In this document: positions 63,101 through 64,000 of the stretch, in pieces
Numbering within the stretch: the stretch's first letter is position 1
How the letters are laid out: every line of letters starts with the position of its first letter
DNA from: Hydractinia symbiolongicarpus
Taxonomy: Eukaryota > Cnidaria > Hydrozoa > Anthoathecata > Hydractiniidae
DNA: 64,000 bases
Direction: 5' to 3'
NCBI RefSeq assembly: GCF_029227915.1
Contig: NC_079879.1
Span: 31,006,501-31,070,500 of the forward strand
Position numbers and translations under genes: made by a program
The notes under the pieces: model-generated
What the model saw: only the letters and a program-made list of their open reading frames with translations
Databases searched by the model: none
What the model was told of the DNA's origin: nothing

Positions 63101-64000
63101 GAAATGAGTTTACTCCCTGGGTACTTTCTTTGTATACTTTTGACTATACGGGCCAAGCCCGGGATTTACGGGAAATGGCGGGTTTTCGTTTGCCGGCGAT
63201 TAAACTTCTTTTATTCAGTGTCTCATCAAAAATGAAAACATTTTTGAAAACTACAAGTCTCATTGCCTTTAGTGGTGAAATAATAATTTAAAAAATCGTT
63301 CCGGAAATGAGTTTACTCCCTGGGCACTTTCTTTGTATACTTTTGAGTATACGGGCCGAGTCCGGGATTTACGGGAAATCGCAGGTTTTCGTTTGCCGGC
63401 GATTAAACTTCTTTCATTCAGCGTCTCATCAAAAATGAAAACATTTTTGAAAACTACAATACTCATGGGCTTTAGTGGTGAAATAATAATTTGAAAAATC
63501 GTTCTGGAAATGAGTTTACACCCTGGGTACATTCTTTGTATACTTTTGACTATACGGGCCGAGTCTGGGATTTACTGGAAATCGCAGGTTTTCGTTTGCC
63601 GGCGATTAAACTTCTTTTATTCAGCGTCTCATCAAAAAGGAAAACATTTTTGAAAACTACAAGTCTCATGCGTTTTAGTGGTGAAAAAATAATTTAAAAA
63701 ATCGTTCGGGAAATGAGTTTACACCCTGGGTACTTTCTTTGTATACTTTTGATTATACGGGCCGAGTCCGGGGTTTACGGGAAATGGCGGGTTTTCGTTT
63801 GCCGGCGATTAAACTTCTTTTATTCAGCGTCTCATCAAAAATGAAAACATTTTTAAAAGCTACAAGTCTCATGGGCTTTAGTGGTGAAATAATAATTTAA
63901 AAAATCGTTCTGGAAATGAGTTTACACCCTGGGCACTTTCTTTGTATACTTTTGACTATACGGGCCGAGTCCAGGATTTACGGGAAGCCGCGGGTTTTCG

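Larger units (their letters stand above)
1..64000. repeat. Tandem satellite array, ~203-bp monomer, ~315 copies
   Basis: The entire window is a head-to-tail array of one monomer. The landmark GTCTCAT(G) recurs at 81, 284, 487, 690, 892, 1095, 1298, 1501 and 1703 and is still in phase at 63,866, so spacing is 202-203 bp and orientation never changes. No stretch of non-satellite DNA was found; the only indels above a few bases are four 26-bp internal duplications. Both window ends lie inside monomers, so the array continues outside. The length, near one nucleosome repeat, and the layered higher-order structure are typical of eukaryotic centromeric or heterochromatic satellites; that role is inference. 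The family was not recognised. Confidence 0.97.
53701..64000. repeat. Array domain 6: right-hand domain with private variants
   Basis: This domain combines central-type monomers with states seen little or not at all elsewhere: GAGTCCAGGATTT, GATTTACTGGAAATCG, AAAAAGGAAAAC, TCATGGCCTTTAG, and a 2-nt deletion giving TTTTTAAAATACAAG in seven monomers between 56.55 and 62.04 kb. Related blocks recur at 810, 1,013 and about 1,418 bp between 60.3 and 63.7 kb. The array runs off the right edge in mid-monomer. No gene is seen. Confidence 0.75.

Noticed and set aside
62927-63235. Plus-strand 97-102-residue frames in the right-hand domain as genes
   Set aside because: They exist only where AATTTAAA became AATAAAAA, removing a stop; same repeat translation as elsewhere.
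1-64000. CRISPR array
   Set aside because: The repeats are contiguous 203-bp units with no unique spacers and no associated genes.
1-64000. LTR, transposon or insertion sequence
   Set aside because: No open frame for a transposase or polymerase, no terminal repeats bounding unique DNA, and no break in satellite periodicity.
1-64000. rDNA spacer or tRNA/5S cluster
   Set aside because: No rRNA or tRNA-like sequence or internal promoter boxes were recognised in the monomer on either strand.

Overview
The whole 64,000-base window is one uninterrupted satellite DNA array. A monomer of about 203 bp is repeated head to tail in the same orientation from the first base to the last, roughly 315 times, and the array runs off both ends. 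I found no unique sequence, no convincing gene, no RNA gene, no transposon and no CRISPR array. A megabase-type satellite with layered higher-order repeats points to a eukaryote, most likely a centromeric, pericentromeric or other heterochromatic block. I do not recognise the monomer and cannot name the organism. A typical monomer is about 39% GC and keeps about 13 CpG sites, roughly 1.7 times expectation, so CpG has not been eroded. This would fit a genome or locus with little cytosine methylation, as in many invertebrates, but that is weak evidence.

Each monomer has the same internal plan, illustrated by the unit at 3,621-3,823. First comes a G-rich block with four GGG runs, then a GCCGGC palindrome and a pyrimidine-rich stretch. 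Next is a perfect 9-bp inverted repeat with an AAAA loop, flanked by two direct GTCTCAT-type heptamers. The unit ends with an A/T-rich tract and a GTATAC element. Monomer variants are defined by linked substitutions in these blocks.

Layout. 1-12,782 holds mostly 'CAAGCCCGG' monomers in short higher-order repeats (811-bp 4-mer, 405-bp 2-mer, about 812- and 1,218-bp units). 12,783-20,607 is a nearly perfect tandem duplication of a 3,913-bp block. 20,608-44,143 is a domain of 'CGAGTCCGG/CGAGTACGG' and 'GGGCTTTAGTGG' monomers. It contains a 4.8-kb block present twice about 8.9 kb apart, a 1.9-kb block twice 2,229 bp apart, and a 2,434-bp tandem duplication with no difference seen by eye. 44,144-48,950 returns to the first monomer family, and part of it is colinear with 11.5-13.0 kb. 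48,951-53,700 resembles the central domain. 53,701-64,000 has its own private variants (CCAGGATTT, a 2-nt deletion) and an 8-mer/7-mer repeat.

The interest of the window is therefore structural. It records repeated unequal exchange or replication-based amplification at scales from 26 bp to several kb. Some breakpoints fall in the same short stretch next to the G-rich block, and dyad and possible G-quadruplex motifs recur every 203 bp. The many short open frames are by-products of the repeat. All comparisons were made by eye; identity statements mean differences I noticed, not an alignment.
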